Assembly: GCA_963716095.1 (NCBI GenBank)
Contig: CAVQSV010000023.1
Location: 434,001-498,000 of the forward strand
Length of the DNA stretch: 64,000 bases
Direction of reading: 5' to 3'
Origin: Sva-07 sp963716095
GTDB lineage: Bacteria > Actinomycetota > Acidimicrobiia > Acidimicrobiales > Ilumatobacteraceae
Positions within the stretch are counted from its first letter, which is position 1. The number at the start of each line of letters is the position of its first letter. Shown in pieces: positions 35,479 to 44,085 of this stretch. The notes beneath the pieces are model-generated. The model did no database searches. It was given only the letters and a program-made list of their open reading frames with translations, and was not told the DNA's origin. Position numbers and translations under genes: made by a program.

Positions 35479-36090
35479 TCAGATCTCCTCGTCGACGAAG
35501 CCCTCGCGGATGCCCTCCTGGAGCTGCTGGCGTGAGGTCAACACAAGCGCGTTGCCGATCGAAAGCGACTCGGTGGCCGACGCCCCCTCGTCGAAGTCGA
35601 ACGTCCACGACACACATCCACCGGGGAAGACATAGAAGCGCTCGGCCCGGAACGATGGCTGCACCCGCTCGATCAGATCGAATCGCTCGGCGGGCTCTTG
35701 AGGCGGCGAGGCGTCGATGCCCATGCCGAGATCGGTCGCTTCGAGCGGGACCAAGTCGTTCGGAGCTGGAACCGCGTCGGTCACGTCACACGATTCCTCC
35801 AGCCGGAGAACCGCTGCGCCCTCGCCGGCACGATCAGAGTCGAGTGTGATCACGCTGTGGTGCTCGTTGACCCGCACAGCGGCCACCGTCCATCCGGTCG
35901 GGAGGTCGGCCAGGCAGGGGACCTGGCTCGCGGAACGAACCGACTGCGCGACGATCAGCACTGTTCCACCGCTGGAACAATTCGGCGGCGGGAGCGTCTG
36001 CTCGACCGAGCACGAGGCCAGAACGAACAGCGTGGCCAGGCCCACAGCACCAATGGCTCGTCGACGATTCGACCCTCCGGCGACACTCAT
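35479..36090 (-). CDS. Secreted lipoprotein of unknown function
   Basis: A 203-residue protein with a lipoprotein signal: RRRAIGAVGLATLFVLASCS, where LASC is the lipobox. The mature part has two to three further Cys residues (PNCSSGG, VPCLADLP, EESCDV, GGCVSW) likely paired outside the cell, and an acidic C-terminus. No known domain recognised. The start overlaps the stop of the PAP2-kinase gene by four bases, implying a functional partnership with that envelope enzyme. Confidence 0.75.
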   Translation of the reverse strand: MSVAGGSNRRRAIGAVGLATLFVLASCSVEQTLPPPNCSSGGTVLIVAQSVRSASQVPCLADLPTGWTVAAVRVNEHHSVITLDSDRAGEGAAVLRLEESCDVTDAVPAPNDLVPLEATDLGMGIDASPPQEPAERFDLIERVQPSFRAERFYVFPGGCVSWTFDFDEGASATESLSIGNALVLTSRQQLQEGIREGFVDEEI

Positions 36091-37730
36091 CGCAGCCCCA
36101 GGTCACCGAGGCTGGAGATGAACATCGACACGACGGCGAATGCGATGAGTGCGACCCAGATCGTCAGTCCGACCCGGCGCAGGGACCACCGTTGGATCGA
36201 GACCGGCCGGCGTTCGGGGGCGAGTTCACGGAACCGCTCGAGCAGTTCTCGACCGTCCTGTCGAAGCGAGCGTCGGAGGCCGGACGGCAACGTGACACCC
36301 CGGGACGCGGCGAACGCCTCCGCCAGTTCCTCGTCGGTGTATCGCAGCAGTGCGCGCTCGTAGACCAGCTCGGGTGAGCTCTGCAGGGCGAGCACCAACA
36401 TCATGTTCGCGAGGTCGACCGCCTGACGCCACGGCGACGGCCTGACCTGGGCGAAGGCAACATCGATCAGCCGGAGGTGGTCGTCCTGCACCATCACGTT
36501 CGCCGGCTTGATGTCGCGATGAGCCAACCCTGCACGCCACATCGTCCCGACGATCTCGAGGCCCTCATCGATCATCGCCTGGTCGACCGGGATGTCGCTG
36601 ATCTCGACCGCACCCGACAGGAAGTCGGTCACCAGCAGATACTCCCGGTCGGGGGTGATCTCGACGATGCCGACGACCGACGCGCTCGGCACACCGATCC
36701 GTGCCATCACGTGCAACATGTAGTCCTCGTGCTGCACGAGCCGCCGAACCGACGTGAAGTGCTCCTCGTCCTCGAGCCGCCCGTAGACGAGGGTGCGCCA
36801 CAGCTTGTACGAGCGATCCGAACGAAGGTGGCTCTTGGCGTAGAGCTTGCCGAAGTAGACCTCTCCGTCGGCCGCTTCGATCCGCAGTGGCGTCGAGCCG
36901 GCCGACCCTTCGAGCCCGACCAACCTGATGTCCGATGCCTCGATGCCGAGCTGGGTGTCGAGCCCGAGGCGAATCGCCTCACCGCGAGTTCCCTCGACGT
37001 CCAGATGCGCCGTCTTCCGACCGTCATAGCTGATCGGGAACACCGCCTCCGGCGCGAGGGTGCGATACAACACCAAGCAGAATGCGACGCCGACCGACGC
37101 GCCGGCGAACACGTCGCTTGGGTGTGCAACACCGGTGTAGATCTGAGCGAACCCCATGAGGGCGACGACGAGCACCGTGACGACCTGCGCCGGCCGACGA
37201 TGAGCGGCCGGAACGAGCGTGAGCATCGCCGCGACGATCACGGCCGAGAGCACGGCGATCGGACGCGAGGGCTGGGCGAAACCCTCCCAGTCGCCGATGA
37301 TCTCGACCCCCAACGGCCGCGGCCGTCCGATCCTCGCGGCGACCAGGTTGACCGTGCCATTGGTGATCGACAGCGCAGCGATCAGCAACAACGCGTGGCG
37401 AAACCGTCGGAACCAGAGGGCGGCAACCAACGTCGACCATCCAATGATCGGATTGAGGAAGTGGGTCCCGAACGACGAGAGCCACTGCATCATCGGCGTC
37501 AGCCAGGTCTGTCGGTTGTCGACGACCGGGCCCATCACGGCCAAGTCCCACTCGGTGATGACGATCGCCGGGCCATCCTCGAGGAACACCCAGATCCAGA
37601 TCACCGCCCAGAACCCGAACGCCACCAGCCACGCATACGCGGCGCGGTTCAGCTCGTGCGGCAACGGCGGCGGCTCGCCACTCGGCCGGCGCCGATGATC
37701 ACCGCTGCTCAGATCCGAGACGACGACCAT
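36087..37730 (-). CDS. PAP2 phosphatase-protein kinase-like fusion protein
   Basis: A 547-residue protein with two enzymes in one chain. Residues 25-240 are a membrane PAP2 domain: helices, ARIGRPRP (KxxxxxxRP-like), QPSRPIAVLSAV replacing the usual PSGH motif, and YTGVAHPSDVFAGASVG (SRxxxxxHxxxD-like). The remainder is a kinase-like domain: YFGKLYAKSH (ATP lysine), LVYGRLEDEEHFTSVRRLV, LLVTDFLSG, HRDIKPANVMV (catalytic loop) and LRLIDVAFAQ (IDx metal motif in place of DFG). A C-terminal helix (LTIWVALIAFAVVSMFISSL) anchors it again. Overlaps the lipoprotein gene. The first PAP2 histidine seems lost, so phosphatase activity is doubtful. Likely role in lipid or cell-wall precursor handling (inference). 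Confidence 0.82.
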   Translation of the reverse strand: MVVVSDLSSGDHRRRPSGEPPPLPHELNRAAYAWLVAFGFWAVIWIWVFLEDGPAIVITEWDLAVMGPVVDNRQTWLTPMMQWLSSFGTHFLNPIIGWSTLVAALWFRRFRHALLLIAALSITNGTVNLVAARIGRPRPLGVEIIGDWEGFAQPSRPIAVLSAVIVAAMLTLVPAAHRRPAQVVTVLVVALMGFAQIYTGVAHPSDVFAGASVGVAFCLVLYRTLAPEAVFPISYDGRKTAHLDVEGTRGEAIRLGLDTQLGIEASDIRLVGLEGSAGSTPLRIEAADGEVYFGKLYAKSHLRSDRSYKLWRTLVYGRLEDEEHFTSVRRLVQHEDYMLHVMARIGVPSASVVGIVEITPDREYLLVTDFLSGAVEISDIPVDQAMIDEGLEIVGTMWRAGLAHRDIKPANVMVQDDHLRLIDVAFAQVRPSPWRQAVDLANMMLVLALQSSPELVYERALLRYTDEELAEAFAASRGVTLPSGLRRSLRQDGRELLERFRELAPERRPVSIQRWSLRRVGLTIWVALIAFAVVSMFISSLGDLGLR

Positions 37731-37766
37731 GGTCACGACTCTTCCACATCGCGCGAGACTCGGCCG

Positions 37767-38645
37767 GTGCGCAGGTGGATGGCCTTTGCCGGTTTCGTCG
37801 TGGTCGCTGCCGCATGCGGCGGCAGCGACCCCGACTCGACCGGGCCGGTGGACTCCGACGGCGTGCGCATCGCCAGCTTCGACTTCGCCGAGAGCCAGCT
37901 GCTCGCCGAGCTGTACGCGCAGGTGCTGGAAGGCGCCGACACCCCGGTGGTGCGACTCGGCGCTGTCGGACCACGAGAGGTCGTTGCGCCGGCACTCGAG
38001 GGGAACGTGGTCGACCTCGTCCCGGAGTACCTCGGCACGGCCAGCGGCTACTTCGACGCCGTGACCACCGACCTGGCGGGACTCACCGCGGCGCTCGAGC
38101 CCCGCGGGCTGGTAGCGCTCGCCCCAGCGGCGGCCGAAGACGTGAATGTGTTCGTCGTCACCCGCGCCGTCGCCGACGAGCAACTGCTGACGAAGCTCAG
38201 CGACCTCGCCCGTATGGCGCCAACCGCCAGGTTCGGAGGCCCGGTCGAGTGCCCGGAACGGCCGCTCTGCCTGCTGGGGCTCGCCGACACCTACGGCCTC
38301 ACCTTCGCCGAATTCATCCCCCAACAGTCGCTGGCATTGACGGCCGAGGCGCTGCGCAGAGATGAGATCGACATCGGGCTGATGTTCTCGACGTCGGCCG
38401 CGCTCGATCCGAACGAGTTCGTCGCGCTGCTCGACGACCGCGAGCTGCAACCACCCGAGAACGTCGTCCCACTCGTGCGCGCCGAAGCGGTCGAGCGATG
38501 GGGAGCAACACTCTCCGACTCGCTCGACGGCCTGTCCCGCTCGCTCACCACAGAGGAACTCCGCGAGATGAACCGGCGCGTCGACGAGGGCGAGCCCGTT
38601 CCCGTCGTCGCCGCTTCATGGCTCGTCGACGCCGGGTTGCTGTAG
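37767..38645 (+). CDS. Glycine betaine/quaternary amine ABC-type substrate-binding lipoprotein (OpuAC-like)
   Basis: A 292-residue lipoprotein. Signal and lipobox: RRWMAFAGFVVVAAACGGSD. The mature protein has type II periplasmic-binding features, VRIASFDFAESQLLAELYAQ, VVDLVPEYLGTASGYF and IDIGLMFSTSAALDP, as in osmoprotectant binders (ProX/OpuBC). Start GTG at 37767 keeps the two arginines of the signal n-region; ATG at 37779 is also in frame. No ABC ATPase or permease for it is nearby, so it is an orphan or works with a distant transporter. Divergent from the PAP2-kinase gene, 36 bases apart. Confidence 0.82.
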   Translation: MRRWMAFAGFVVVAAACGGSDPDSTGPVDSDGVRIASFDFAESQLLAELYAQVLEGADTPVVRLGAVGPREVVAPALEGNVVDLVPEYLGTASGYFDAVTTDLAGLTAALEPRGLVALAPAAAEDVNVFVVTRAVADEQLLTKLSDLARMAPTARFGGPVECPERPLCLLGLADTYGLTFAEFIPQQSLALTAEALRRDEIDIGLMFSTSAALDPNEFVALLDDRELQPPENVVPLVRAEAVERWGATLSDSLDGLSRSLTTEELREMNRRVDEGEPVPVVAASWLVDAGLL

Positions 38646-38784
38646 CTGTCCGCTCCGCGATTCCGAGTTTTTCAAGCCGGCGGGCCGATGAACGGGCACC
38701 CAGCTCCCGGCTGATCGCCGAGCACAACGTGGTCGTCATTCCGTCCGCCTCGGAGAACGCACCGTCGGGAAGCGAAGATCGGCC

Positions 38785-40026
38785 ATGAGCATTCTCGTGG
38801 GTGAACTGGCCGGACAGGTGATCGGACCCGGCCTGATCGTGCTGCCGGGTCAGGGCAACACGTTGGCGATCGAGACCGACGCCGGTGTCGTCATCGTCGA
38901 TGCGAGCGGTCCCGCTCATGCCCCGGGGATGATCGAGAAGCTCCGCGAGCACACCGACGTGCCGATTCACGCCATCGTGTACAGCCACGGCCATCACGGC
39001 TACAACTCCTCGGTGCCGATCTGGCAGGAGCACAACGCCCAGCGTGGCGACCCGCCGGCCCGGCTCGTGGCGCACGAGAACGTGCTCGTCCGGTACGCCC
39101 GCTACCGCGAGACCGAAGGGCTCCAGCTGCGGATGGCGGCGATGCAGTTCCCGTCGCGCCGACCCGTTCCTCTCGAAGTGCTCGAACCCGGGTTCGCCCT
39201 TCACGACCCGACCGAGACGTTCGCAGACGAGATGACGCTCGTCGAGGGCGACCGGCGCGTCGAGCTGATCTGGGCGCCGTCGGAGACCGACGACGCGCTG
39301 GCGGTGTGGTTGCCCGACGATGGGTTGCTGCTCGGCGGTGCGGCGACTCCAGGCTTCACCATCCCGAACATCGGCACGCCGTTGCGCACCCAGCGCTTCA
39401 CGATCCGATGGGCCGAGACGCTGGACCGGCTCGGGGCGCTCGGCGCCACACGTCTGCTCACCGAGTTCGGTCCGCTGATCGAGGGTGACGACATCGACGA
39501 ACAACTCCAACGAACCGCCGAGGCGCTGCGATGGATTCGTGACGAAGTCGTCGAACGGATGAACGCGGGGATGAATGAGGGCGAGATCCTCGCCGACATC
39601 ACCTATCCCGACGAGCTGTTCGACCGACCGTGGATGCGGGCCACCTACGGCGCACCCGAGTACATCGTGCGCGACGCCTACCGGGAGGAGAACGGCTGGT
39701 GGGATCGCAATCCGACCACGCTGCACCCCGCCCCGCCGGCTGAGGCTGCTGCGGCAGTTCTGTCGGCCATCGCCGACCCGCAGGCCGTCCTCGACCGTGC
39801 GCGATCTCTCGCCGAGGAGGGCCAGACACAGCTCGCGATGCACGTCGTCGACCTGTTGGCACTCGGCCACGGAGACGAACCGGTGGTCGTTGCAGCCCGC
39901 GCGCTCAAGGCCGAGTTGTGCACGACGCGCGCCGGTGAGGTCACGCCGTACGTGTCCAAGTCGTGTTACCGCTCGTCGGCCCGCCTGCTCGACACCGGCC
40001 CGGCGAGCTGGCAACGCCTCTCCTGA
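38785..40026 (+). CDS. MBL-fold hydrolase, alkylsulfatase-like, with altered metal motif
   Basis: A 413-residue metallo-beta-lactamase-fold protein with a C-terminal alkylsulfatase-type dimerisation region (TLHPAPPAEAAAAVLSAIAD, ARSLAEEGQTQLAMHVVDLL). N-terminal strands ILVGELAGQVIGPGLIVLPG and GVVIVDASGPAHAPGMIEKL are typical. The metal motif, normally HxHxDH, reads YSHGHHGYN here, so the Asp and third His are replaced; the later APSETDDALAVWLPDDGLLLGG is the usual second half. Metal binding may therefore be altered. ATG at 38785. Substrate unknown; SDS-type sulfate esters are family knowledge only. Confidence 0.82.
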   Translation: MSILVGELAGQVIGPGLIVLPGQGNTLAIETDAGVVIVDASGPAHAPGMIEKLREHTDVPIHAIVYSHGHHGYNSSVPIWQEHNAQRGDPPARLVAHENVLVRYARYRETEGLQLRMAAMQFPSRRPVPLEVLEPGFALHDPTETFADEMTLVEGDRRVELIWAPSETDDALAVWLPDDGLLLGGAATPGFTIPNIGTPLRTQRFTIRWAETLDRLGALGATRLLTEFGPLIEGDDIDEQLQRTAEALRWIRDEVVERMNAGMNEGEILADITYPDELFDRPWMRATYGAPEYIVRDAYREENGWWDRNPTTLHPAPPAEAAAAVLSAIADPQAVLDRARSLAEEGQTQLAMHVVDLLALGHGDEPVVVAARALKAELCTTRAGEVTPYVSKSCYRSSARLLDTGPASWQRLS

Positions 40027-40041
40027 CCGGCGAACCCGCCT

Positions 40042-40082
40042 GCGATGAGCGAATCACGCAGATCTGGTGGGTTCGCTCATCG
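40042..40082. repeat. Dispersed 30-bp repeat, copy 2, with an 11-bp perfect stem
   Basis: 40042-40071 is the reverse complement of the repeat at 8588-8617 with two differences. CGATGAGCGAA (40043-40053) pairs perfectly with TTCGCTCATCG (40072-40082). It lies between two converging genes and includes the stop codon of the minus-strand gene, so it probably works as a two-way terminator. Confidence 0.75.
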
Positions 40083-40988
40083 GTACTGGTCGGTGACCTG
40101 GCGCAAGGCCGGCATCCAGCGCGCTCCGGCAGTCGCGTCGATGCGGTCGACGAACGCCCGGTGATGCGGTTCGACCGCTTCGCAGAAGGCGACGGTCGAT
40201 GATTCGCCGACGCCCTGCCACGCTGGAGCGGTCAGTTCGTCGGTGCGGCGTTCGAGGTCGAGGCGGAACTCGCGGCCGGCGTCGTTCAGTGCCGAGTCGG
40301 TTGCCAAGCCCTTCGCTTCGAGGCGGGCCCAACCTCCGGCGATGGCGTCGTCATCGTTGCCGCGGCTGCGGGCGATCCACTCCTCGCTGCCGTACTCCTC
40401 GACGTCGATCATCACCGTATGCAACAGCCCCACCTCGACGGCGTCGAGATCGGCGGCTGCGCACAGCGCCCAGTGGTTGTCGCCGCGCAGTTCACGCAGG
40501 CAGTTCGCAGCGAGCCACGCCGACAACGCCGCCTCGGACGCGGCGGGGCGAGGCTGGGCCCGCAACGCAGCGAACATCGGTCGAGCACCGAAGTGGACCG
40601 AGTCGACACCTCGCCACAGGTCGTCGGCCAAGGGCGCGAGCCGGTCGGCGAGTCCTGGTGCGATCGACTCGAGACCCGCAATGGCCGACTCGTCGCGCAC
40701 CGCGCAGACGGCGTCGGCGTCGGTGACATTGCGGTACATCTCCATCACGACGCCGACCATGCCGGGGTTGATCGAGAACGTGGCAGCCGCTGCCGCCGCG
40801 GGGGCGATGTCGCCAAGCGGCGCAAGCCGCCAGGCGACCAACCAGCCGGTTCCGTTGGGGATCCCGAGTGCTTCGTAGCGGGCGATCGTGTCGGGATCCC
40901 ACATCAACCAGCCGACGACGTCGTGGGCTGCGCGGCCCCCTCGAGCGGCCAGTGTCGTCCAGTCGGTCATGTCGTTCCCGTCCGTCAT
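40077..40988 (-). CDS. SCO6745-family conserved protein
   Basis: A 303-residue helical protein of the actinobacterial SCO6745 type, recognised by RAAHDVVGWLMWDPDTIARYEALG, WRLAPLGDIAPAAAAAATFS, INPGMVGVVMEMY and the C-terminal TDELTAPAWQGVGE and EAVEPHHRAFVDRID. Biochemical role unknown. ATG at 40988 was used; ATG at 40970 is an equally good start, giving 297 residues. Its C-terminus runs into the dispersed repeat hairpin. The regulator gene lies just upstream on the same strand. Confidence 0.8.
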   Translation of the reverse strand: MTDGNDMTDWTTLAARGGRAAHDVVGWLMWDPDTIARYEALGIPNGTGWLVAWRLAPLGDIAPAAAAAATFSINPGMVGVVMEMYRNVTDADAVCAVRDESAIAGLESIAPGLADRLAPLADDLWRGVDSVHFGARPMFAALRAQPRPAASEAALSAWLAANCLRELRGDNHWALCAAADLDAVEVGLLHTVMIDVEEYGSEEWIARSRGNDDDAIAGGWARLEAKGLATDSALNDAGREFRLDLERRTDELTAPAWQGVGESSTVAFCEAVEPHHRAFVDRIDATAGARWMPALRQVTDQYR

Positions 40989-40999
40989 GGTCGGCGACG

Positions 41000-41584
41000 T
41001 TAGCTCCGGTGTCCCGCCGAAGGAGCTGCGCTGCCGCCGTGGAGCGCGGTGATGGCGCACCCGATCTGGGCCATTGCGTCACGGAGTTCGACCGGCAGGA
41101 GCACCTCGACGTCGGCTCCGAAGCACAGGAGTTCGGCGACGGCGCTGTCGTAGGAGCCGAAGCGAAACGATCCTTCGAGCCAGTCGGGTCGGTCCGAGTG
41201 GGGTTCGGCCGCTGGACGCGGGCGCCATCCGGCGGGTCGTCCGAGTACGAGCGCCTGTTGCAGCGCACGAGGGGCGATGCGGACTCGGACCCTGCGCACT
41301 CGGCCCCGACCCGGCGACAGCCCGGGCGGCATCGCGGGAACGTCCTGGTCGAACGTGTCGAGCAGCTCGAAGCCGCCGTTGCATCCACGGACCGCGAACA
41401 CGGGAACCCCCGCGCCGCTGAGCACGTCGAGGTCGCGCAGCACCGTGCGTTCCGACACCTCGAGCCGACGTGCGAGTTCCCCGGCCGTCATCCGACCCCC
41501 GTTCTGGAGTGTGAGCAGCAGGTTCAGCAGTCTTCCGGCCCGCACCAGCCCTCCCGAGTCGTGATTGCGATGTCGCAGAATCAT
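41000..41584 (-). CDS. Helix-turn-helix regulator of the short WYL/YafY type
   Basis: A 194-residue regulator. The N-terminal winged helix is VRAGRLLNLLLTLQNGG, ELARRLEVSERTVLRDLDVL and GVPVFAVRGCNGGFELLD. It lacks the WYL core, going straight to a WCX-like C-terminal domain: VRIAPRALQQALVLG, WLEGSFRFGSYDSAVAELL and FGADVEVLLPVELRDAMAQI. Such short forms are common in actinobacteria. Only 11 bases separate its end from the SCO6745-like gene, so it may control that gene. ATG at 41584 is tentative; the domain would tolerate a later GTG. Confidence 0.75.
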   Translation of the reverse strand: MILRHRNHDSGGLVRAGRLLNLLLTLQNGGRMTAGELARRLEVSERTVLRDLDVLSGAGVPVFAVRGCNGGFELLDTFDQDVPAMPPGLSPGRGRVRRVRVRIAPRALQQALVLGRPAGWRPRPAAEPHSDRPDWLEGSFRFGSYDSAVAELLCFGADVEVLLPVELRDAMAQIGCAITALHGGSAAPSAGHRS

Positions 41585-41657
41585 GCCACGAGGTGTCAGG
41601 ATTGCCGAGTCAGAATCGACTGTCGAAGGCTGCCCGCGACCACGAGGAGACCAACAC

Positions 41658-42074
41658 ATGCCCGACCACATCGAAGGCAACGGCACCGAGGACGACCCGT
41701 GGATTCTGACCACGCCGCCGGGCAAGTCCGAGTTCGACGCCTGGAAGGACCCCGACGCCGACCCTCCGGCGCTGCGCATTCGCGTCGGCTCGACCAAGCT
41801 CAGTTACCAACTGCGCTGTCTCGACGACCTCCACGAGATGCTGGCCGCACATGGGGACTGGATGGTGCTCGGCAACGCTGACGAGGGAAAGCCGGCGAAA
41901 CCCGACACGGTCGAGGCGTGGGCCCGAGCCGATGACAATCCGGTGGGTGGGTACTACGGCCTTCGCAAGGGCTATCGAGGGCGCTTCGCGAACTACGTAC
42001 CTCCGGTGCTCGAACACCTCGGTCTCGCCGAGGTCGAACACAACGCCCGCAACAACAGCATGCGAGCCATCTGA
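41658..42074 (+). CDS. Conserved small uncharacterised protein (138 aa)
   Basis: Begins MPDHIEGNGTEDDPWILTTP and continues GKSEFDAWKDPDADPPAL, RVGSTKLSYQLRCLDDLHEML, GNADEGKPAKPDTVEAW and NPVGGYYGLRKGYRGRFANY. This dense conservation-like pattern (GTxDDPW, TPPGxSE, GGYYGLRxGYRGRF) is a recognisable cytosolic family of unknown function in diverse bacteria. The ribosome site GAGGAG precedes ATG 41658. Divergent from the WYL-type regulator. Confidence 0.7.
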   Translation: MPDHIEGNGTEDDPWILTTPPGKSEFDAWKDPDADPPALRIRVGSTKLSYQLRCLDDLHEMLAAHGDWMVLGNADEGKPAKPDTVEAWARADDNPVGGYYGLRKGYRGRFANYVPPVLEHLGLAEVEHNARNNSMRAI

Positions 42075-42097
42075 CCGACCCGGGCGGGCGACGCGTG

Positions 42098-43186
42098 CTA
42101 CGGGTGCAGTACGTGGGCGGTGTCGGGGCGAGTGCGGTTCTCCAGCAACTCGACGTAGACGTCACCGACCGCGTCGGCGCCGGTGCCGTGTTGGATCTCG
42201 ATCCATCCGGACACCTGCTCGATGAACGGGCCCCATGCCTCGCCGAGCTTCGCCTCGATCACACCAGGACCCCAGTCCTCGCGGCGTTTCTCGATCTGGC
42301 TCGGGGCGAAGAACATCGTCTGCGCAGGGCCTGGCATCGGATCGGCGCTGCCCAGCCGGTCCTCCCAGTGCGTGATGCCGACGATCGCTGAATGCCTGAG
42401 GTCGTCGCCGTAGTGCTCGTGCACCGCCCGCACGACCGCTGCGTTGCCGCTCATGTCGACGAACACCGCCGGCCCGGGCGGGAGCGAGGCGATGTCGTCG
42501 TAGGTGACGACCTGGTCGTAGCAGCCGAGCCCCTCGACGAATGCGACATTGCCCGGTGACGTGAGGCCCACGACCGTGACCCCTTCGCGTCCGCCGAGGA
42601 GATGCGCTGTTCCGAAGGCCGTCTTGCTCGACGCGCTGCTGAGCACCACCGTCCGCGCGCCGAACAGGTCGTTGTCGGCGAGGAAGTCGTCGATCAGAAA
42701 CGATGTGAAGAACAGTGGGCGATACAGCATCTGCTCGGCTTCCAGATCCGCTCGATAGCCGGGCGTGCCCGAGCATCGCTCGTAGCTGTTGTAGACCGGC
42801 GGGAGGGCAGCGCGGTGCTCGGCGCCGTCGGTCAGCGATCCGGTCGACACCTGCGTGGGCCGGATCATCAGTTCGGTCGACATCGGCAGGTAGCCGAACA
42901 GCCTTTCGCCTTCGCTGATCCCGTCGCATCGTGACTCGACGACATCGGCGAAACCCCACACGGGCACACGACCCCAGTTCACATCGTCGCTCAGATCGGG
43001 AGCGGGGAAGAACGTCCAGTATCCGATCATGTCGCCGGCGGCCGCGTAGGTGATGTTGTTGGCCGTGAACCCGAACGCATCGACCCGCAATCTCACTTCG
43101 CCCTCGTCGAGGGGAACGGGCGCAAACTCGACCACGCGGGTCGTGCGGTAGTCGTCGCGGTCAACGAGAAGATGCCAGTCGCTCAT
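42098..43186 (-). CDS. DUF2855 family protein (MDR-like fold)
   Basis: A 362-residue protein matching the DUF2855 group, distant relatives of medium-chain dehydrogenases. Visible: GEVRLRVDAFGFTANNITYA (GroES-like start), GYWTFFPAPD, WGFADVVES, LFFTSFLIDDFLAD, TVVLSSASSKTAFGTAHLL (Rossmann region), VGLTSPGNVAFVEGL and TMFFAPSQIEKRREDWGP. It lacks typical zinc ligands. Function unknown; an enoyl reductase-like role has been suggested for relatives. Converges with the 138-residue gene. Confidence 0.85.
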   Translation of the reverse strand: MSDWHLLVDRDDYRTTRVVEFAPVPLDEGEVRLRVDAFGFTANNITYAAAGDMIGYWTFFPAPDLSDDVNWGRVPVWGFADVVESRCDGISEGERLFGYLPMSTELMIRPTQVSTGSLTDGAEHRAALPPVYNSYERCSGTPGYRADLEAEQMLYRPLFFTSFLIDDFLADNDLFGARTVVLSSASSKTAFGTAHLLGGREGVTVVGLTSPGNVAFVEGLGCYDQVVTYDDIASLPPGPAVFVDMSGNAAVVRAVHEHYGDDLRHSAIVGITHWEDRLGSADPMPGPAQTMFFAPSQIEKRREDWGPGVIEAKLGEAWGPFIEQVSGWIEIQHGTGADAVGDVYVELLENRTRPDTAHVLHP

Positions 43187-43598
43187 GGCAAGACGGTAGC
43201 GGTTGTGCTGACGCGGTGGATCGTGATGGTGCCGCGTTCACCTGGGTCGGCTCCAGGACCACCCTGAGGTTCCCCGCGATTGCGATGCCCATTCTCGGAG
43301 GACCGCAGCACAGGTTCACCAATCGGTGAACCTCAACATCCGGGGACCGGTTCAGGGATCCGAGGCCCCGTCTCCCGGACGATCCGCACCTATTCGAGAT
43401 TCATGCACCTGCCGCGCCACCTACAGCAGCCGAGGCGGCCACCACACCGTGACAGGCGGAACCATGAGCGAAGGGACCAACGCCTCGACGACGGGCGCCA
43501 GATGACGGAGGTACTGCTCCCTGGAATTCGGGGTCTGTTGCGTCGAGTATCGTCACCACACGAGGCCGAGGGGACGTCCTCGACCAGAAGGGAATCAG
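43187..43598. other. 412-bp intergenic region with an operator-like palindrome
   Basis: No supported gene. It contains the palindrome at 43312-43333 and, on the minus strand around 43420-43560, a stretch reading REQYLRHLAPVVEALVPSL that looks faintly protein-like but has frame breaks on both sides. It should carry the promoters of the divergent DUF2855 and cupin genes. Confidence 0.4.
43312..43333. promoter_or_regulatory. Perfect 9-4-9 palindrome, probable operator
   Basis: AGGTTCACC, spacer AATC, GGTGAACCT, with both arms exact. It sits between divergent genes and has the size of a dimeric repressor site (for example TetR or GntR class). No regulator gene adjoins it. Confidence 0.55.
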
Positions 43599-43949
43599 AT
43601 GAGCTCCACCGACACCTCCGCTCCGACGTTCGCCGACTTGGGTCGCGATCTGCTCGAAGCTGCCGACCTCGAAGTCGTCACGAGCCACGTGGAACTGCCG
43701 CCCTCGTTCCAGCTTCCGATCCACCGCCACCCCGGCGAGGAGTTCGCCTACGTGATCGACGGTGCCATCTACCTCTGGGAGCACGAAGCCGACGGGGAGC
43801 GCCACTTGCCGGCCGGGTCGTTCGCCAAGGTCCCGCTGGGCGCGGTCCACACGGTCCGTACGGGCGATGACCAGGGGGCGAAGCTCATCGTGTTCCGAGT
43901 GCACACCCCCGGTGCTCCTGAACGCGAACTCGTCGAGATCGACGACTGA
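43599..43949 (+). CDS. Cupin domain protein
   Basis: A 116-residue single cupin. Motif 1 is PIHRHPGEEFAYVIDG (the two His and Glu that bind metal) and motif 2 is LPAGSFAKVPLGAVHTV. Small stand-alone cupins of this kind bind divalent metals and serve as isomerases, dioxygenases or binding proteins. ATG 43599 was chosen for fit with the cupin boundary. Function beyond metal binding is not assigned. Confidence 0.8.
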   Translation: MSSTDTSAPTFADLGRDLLEAADLEVVTSHVELPPSFQLPIHRHPGEEFAYVIDGAIYLWEHEADGERHLPAGSFAKVPLGAVHTVRTGDDQGAKLIVFRVHTPGAPERELVEIDD

Positions 43950-44085
43950 CACCCGCCGCGGCGACGGATGGTCTGGGCGGCATCCGGGCCGCCTCCGCTG
44001 ACATGCCCGAGTGAGTGCTTGGCCCTGTGCCCGACGCAGACCGTTCGGACCAGCCGACGCTCCATTCCGGTGTGGTGATGCATCC

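Noticed and set aside
35324..35617. N-terminal extension of the YqeG-like HAD protein
   Set aside because: The frame is open but Arg/Pro/Gly-rich without conserved sequence; the fold starts near the GTG at 35323.
36477..37766. Long plus-strand open frame upstream of the OpuAC-like gene
   Set aside because: Lies antisense to the PAP2-kinase fusion; only the part after 37767 has a signal peptide and recognisable domain.
43420..43560. Minus-strand protein-like stretch REQYLRHLAPVVEALVPSL
   Set aside because: Too short, broken on both sides and not assignable to a family; left as part of the intergenic description.
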